Assembly: GCA_009697555.1 (NCBI GenBank)
Contig: WLQV01000001.1
Span: 1 to 20,261 of the forward strand
Length of the DNA: 20,261 nucleotides
Direction: 5' to 3'
Source of the DNA: Actinomycetota bacterium
GTDB lineage: Bacteria > Actinomycetota > Actinomycetes > Nanopelagicales > Nanopelagicaceae
This document shows, in pieces, positions 17,875-20,261 of this stretch. The position numbers were made by a program, and so were the translations under genes. How positions within the stretch are numbered: the first letter of the stretch is position 1; the number at the start of each line of letters is the position of its first letter. Below the pieces are notes generated by a model. The model ran no database searches. It worked only from the letters and a program-made list of their open reading frames with translations, and was not told where the DNA came from.

Positions 17875-18846
17875 TCAGGCGGTAGCGCCATCGGAGTGGA
17901 TATCAATGCGCCAACCTGTGAGGCGCGCAGCAAGGCGCGCATTCTGTCCATCCTTACCAATTGCAAGTGAGAGTTGGTAATCGGGCACGATAACTTTTGC
18001 AGAGCGCGCAGCTAAGTCCACAATCTCTACCGAACTCACCTTCGCTGGCGCTAATGCGTGCGCAACAAATGTTGCAGGATCATCGGACCAATCAACGATG
18101 TCAATCTTCTCACCACGTAACTCATCCATGACCGCTTTACTGCGCCCACCCATCGGGCCAATAAGTGAACCCTTAGGACTTACTCCCGCGCGATGTGTGC
18201 GAACTGCAACTTTGGTGCGATGTCCGGCTTCGCGCGCAACTGCCATGATTTCTACTACGCGCTCATTAATTTCTGGAACTTCGAGTGCAAATAATTGCTT
18301 CACAAATGCTGGATGGCTACGTGAGAGCATAATTTCTGGACCACGAGTTCCTTGCTTTACTTCAACAACAAAACTCTTGATGCGATCTCCGTGGTTATAG
18401 ACCTCACCTGGTACTTGTTCTTGTGGTGGAATCTTTCCTTCGATTCGGCCGAGATTAACGTGAACGATTTTCGGATCGCGACCCTGTTGAATAATTCCAG
18501 TAACAATGTCACCCACTGCAGCGGTGAACTCACCAACGATTTCGGCATCATTGGCTTCGCGCATCTTCATCTTTATAGTGGAGCGAATAGTTGCAGTTGC
18601 GATCCGTTCGAAGCCTTCAAGGATGTGTACCTCTTCGCCAGTCTTCTCCCCTGCCTCATCGTGTACTGGCGAGAGAATCTGCATCTCGCCGGTCTCACGA
18701 TCTAAGTTTGCGCGCGAGAATGGGCGATTGCCTTCTACATCTCGGTAGGCAGCAATCACAGCATTTTCAATTGCAATTACAAGGGGTGCCAGTGGAAGTT
18801 TGCGCTCTTCAGTAAGGGCTTCCAGAACTTTCATGTCGACGTTCAT
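17875..18846 (-). CDS. nusA: Transcription termination/antitermination factor NusA
   Basis: RNA-polymerase-associated elongation, pausing and termination factor. The 323-residue product has the NusA N-terminal domain ([18 protein letters not shown] onward, including [10 protein letters not shown]), an S1 domain near 130-200 ([37 protein letters not shown]), then two KH domains with [27 protein letters not shown] and [25 protein letters not shown]. It ends right after the second KH domain, so it lacks the C-terminal acidic repeats of E. coli NusA, as is usual for actinobacteria. The ATG overlaps the rimP stop by four bases (ATGA). It is part of the rimP-nusA-ylxR-infB block. Confidence 0.97.
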   Translation of the reverse strand: MNVDMKVLEALTEERKLPLAPLVIAIENAVIAAYRDVEGNRPFSRANLDRETGEMQILSPVHDEAGEKTGEEVHILEGFERIATATIRSTIKMKMREANDAEIVGEFTAAVGDIVTGIIQQGRDPKIVHVNLGRIEGKIPPQEQVPGEVYNHGDRIKSFVVEVKQGTRGPEIMLSRSHPAFVKQLFALEVPEINERVVEIMAVAREAGHRTKVAVRTHRAGVSPKGSLIGPMGGRSKAVMDELRGEKIDIVDWSDDPATFVAHALAPAKVSSVEIVDLAARSAKVIVPDYQLSLAIGKDGQNARLAARLTGWRIDIHSDGATA

Positions 18847-19331
18847 TCGGCGCTCTGTTCTTTGCGATTAAATTCGACTTCAATCTGCGCGCGTTTAATG
18901 TCAGCAAATTTCACTTTATGTTCTTTCATGCGCCCTTTGATGTTCTCGATCAAACGCGCACCATCTTCACTTAATTCAGTGATGCGACCTTGCACGGTAC
19001 TTTCATCCTGCAAAGTCACTACTACCAAACGGGTCAGATTCTTCTCCCAATGGCGCAGTTGTGTGAGTGGGCGATCAATACCTGGTGAAGTCACTTCTAA
19101 GGTAAATGGTTGGTCATCGAGAAATGCGGCCACATCGAGCACGTTAGAAATTTCCCGCGAGACAGTGGTGACTTCATCGAGTGTGAGAGATTTTGCACCA
19201 TCTACTACACAGGTAATGGTCTGCGATTTTCCAGCTCGTGTTACCTGGACATCTTCTAGAAAGTAACCTAACTCCAATACAACTGGTGTGAGCGCGTCAG
19301 TGATTTCTCGCGTTAAGGAATTACCAGCCAT
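18843..19331 (-). CDS. rimP: Ribosome maturation factor RimP
   Basis: Needed for assembly of the small ribosomal subunit. The 162-residue product has the two-domain layout of the family: an N-terminal domain with ITDALTPVVLELGYFLEDVQVTR, then CVVDGAKSLTLDEVTTVSREISNVLD, the signature SPGIDRPLTQLRHWEKN (about 103-119), and an Sm-like C-terminal domain ending in an EVEF segment. The ATG at 19331 has only a weak GAAAG-type ribosome binding site. A good -10 box lies about 33 bases upstream, so this is the first gene of the operon. The nusA start overlaps its stop. Confidence 0.96.
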   Translation of the reverse strand: MAGNSLTREITDALTPVVLELGYFLEDVQVTRAGKSQTITCVVDGAKSLTLDEVTTVSREISNVLDVAAFLDDQPFTLEVTSPGIDRPLTQLRHWEKNLTRLVVVTLQDESTVQGRITELSEDGARLIENIKGRMKEHKVKFADIKRAQIEVEFNRKEQSAE

Positions 19332-19363
19332 AGCAGTTCTACTTTCTATTCAATTGTGTTCTC

Positions 19364-19392
19364 AGTATACCCTCTTATTTCAGGGCCAAAAA
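19364..19392 (-). promoter_or_regulatory. Candidate promoter of the rimP-nusA-infB operon
   Basis: On the minus strand TATACT at 19369-19364 is a strong -10 match, giving a likely start near 19357 and a leader of roughly 25 bases before rimP. The -35 is poor: TTTTTG at 19392-19387 with a 17-base spacer, lying over the last codons of the transporter gene. It is the best promoter candidate I found in the window. Confidence 0.5.
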
Positions 19393-20160
19393 CGAGTCGT
19401 AGCCCACTTTGAGAATCAGCACGACGGTGACGCAGAGAAAGACTTTTCGCACCAGAGTAGAGCCACCCTTGATTGCAACATGGGCTCCGATGCGCGCACC
19501 GAGAATGTTTGCTAAACCCATCAGTAACCCAAGTTTCCAGAGAATCGCCCCGTGAAAACCAAAAATTAAGAGCGCGCCAATATTGGTGAAGATATTTACA
19601 AATTTAGCGATTGCCGATGCACTCAAGAATGAGAAGCCCAAGAGAGCAACCAGCGTCACCATTAAGAATGAACCAGTTCCGGGTCCGAAAATTCCATCGT
19701 AAAAACCAATAACCGCACCAGCAAGTGCGGCAATAAGGAGGCGTTGCTTCTGATTAAAACGCAGAGTTTCAGAGTGTCCGAGCGTGGGTTTGCGCCAGGT
19801 GTAGAGCGCAACCAGGGCAAGTGCCACAGCAACACCTGGTCGCATCAGCTTTGTCGGTAATTGAGATGCAAGAAGTGCACCGAGCATGGAGAAAATAAAA
19901 GCTGGCAGCCCCATGGCAAAAATTACGCTGGGATTAAACTTCACCTGCTTGCGATAAACATTTGCTGAAACACTGGTACCAAGGACTGCTGCTAATTTAT
20001 TGGTTCCAAAAATGTGAGTGATCTCGGCTTTTGGCAGCCCGATTAAGAGAGCCGGTAATTGGATTAGTCCCCCGCCGCCAGCGATTGCATCGAGTAGGCC
20101 GGCCAGGAATGCAGCCAACACCATAAATGCAAGTGCGGGCAGAGTTAATTGGTAGAACAT
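19375..20160 (-). CDS. TauE/SafE-family (sulfite exporter-like) membrane protein
   Basis: 261-residue integral membrane protein with about eight hydrophobic helices arranged as two similar halves. Each half carries the family's glycine/asparagine loop: GGGGLIQLPALLIGLPKAEITHIFGTNKLAAVLGTS (residues about 28-63) and FYDGIFGPGTGSFL (about 153-166). Members are proposed to move small sulfur-containing or organic anions across the cytoplasmic membrane; many have no known substrate, so I name none. The ATG at 20160 follows the proS stop by seven bases, and its stop lies 43 bp before rimP. This position between proS and rimP seems unconnected with translation and may be a lineage-specific insertion. 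Confidence 0.9.
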   Translation of the reverse strand: MFYQLTLPALAFMVLAAFLAGLLDAIAGGGGLIQLPALLIGLPKAEITHIFGTNKLAAVLGTSVSANVYRKQVKFNPSVIFAMGLPAFIFSMLGALLASQLPTKLMRPGVAVALALVALYTWRKPTLGHSETLRFNQKQRLLIAALAGAVIGFYDGIFGPGTGSFLMVTLVALLGFSFLSASAIAKFVNIFTNIGALLIFGFHGAILWKLGLLMGLANILGARIGAHVAIKGGSTLVRKVFLCVTVVLILKVGYDSFLALK

Positions 20161-20167
20161 TGCAGAA

Positions 20168-20261
20168 CTAGAGAAGTGATTTCACAAGCGCTGGCGCATC
20201 GGCCACCAAAACTTCTTGCTTTTCGCCACCTTTGCGCACGCGTACTTCAACTTTTCCTTCA
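20168..20261 (-). CDS. proS: C-terminal fragment, probable prolyl-tRNA synthetase
   Basis: The reading frame enters from the right window edge and ends at a TAG at 20168-20170, leaving about 30 codons. Hand translation gives EGKVEVRVRKGGEKQEVLVA followed by DAPALVKSLL. This fits the end of the anticodon-binding domain of bacterial ProRS, where a GxVEVRxRxxGExxxV segment is usual. proS lies close to rimP in mycobacteria, which supports the call. The fragment is short, so another protein with a similar tail cannot be excluded. Confidence 0.7.
   Translation of the reverse strand, partial: EGKVEVRVRKGGEKQEVLVADAPALVKSLL

Overview
This window is a bacterial chromosome segment that reads as actinobacterial. 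The order of housekeeping genes on the minus strand (proS, rimP, nusA, ylxR, infB, rbfA, truB, ribF, rpsO, pnp, an M16 peptidase gene, dapB, thyX, dapA, rnj) matches, as far as I recall, the order in mycobacteria, but the genes are packed much closer. NusA has the short actinobacterial form and the glutaredoxin resembles mycoredoxins. Base composition looks near-balanced, far from the high GC of Streptomyces or Mycobacterium. Spacers are tiny and gene junctions often overlap (ATGA, GTGA, TAATG). Together these suggest a small streamlined planktonic actinobacterium, for example the freshwater acI/Nanopelagicales group. That placement is inference; no rRNA gene is present to test it.

Layout, read in the minus-strand direction of transcription from the right end. 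(1) 20261-19375: the C-terminal end of proS (cut by the window edge), then a TauE/SafE-family membrane transporter. (2) 19331-12448: a transcription and translation block, rimP-nusA-ylxR-infB-rbfA-truB-ribF, with a good -10 box just before rimP and a structured spacer before infB. (3) 12447-8427: rpsO, pnp and the M16 peptidase gene, with RNA-structure candidates before rpsO and pnp. (4) 8400-3949: dapB, a mycoredoxin-like glutaredoxin gene, then a tight four-gene carbohydrate cassette: a HPS/KGPDC-family lyase, a zinc-type alcohol dehydrogenase, a short-chain dehydrogenase and a TIM-barrel sugar isomerase/epimerase. (5) 2978-3948, plus strand: azlC-azlD, a branched-chain amino-acid exporter pair, divergent from thyX and convergent with the cassette. 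(6) 2918-1: thyX, dapA and the N-terminal three quarters of rnj, cut by the left window edge.

Functional links: RimP, NusA, IF2, RbfA, TruB and S15 serve ribosome assembly, translation initiation and transcription elongation. PNPase and RNase J are RNA-decay enzymes. DapA and DapB catalyse the first two committed steps of lysine/diaminopimelate synthesis. ThyX makes dTMP and RibF makes FMN/FAD; ThyX itself needs FAD.

The least explained part is the four-gene cassette at 3949-7343. It probably handles a sugar, polyol or sugar acid, but it has no transporter, kinase or regulator beside it, so its substrate is unknown. No tRNA, rRNA, CRISPR array, insertion sequence or phage gene was seen. No gene-free stretch exceeds 300 bases.
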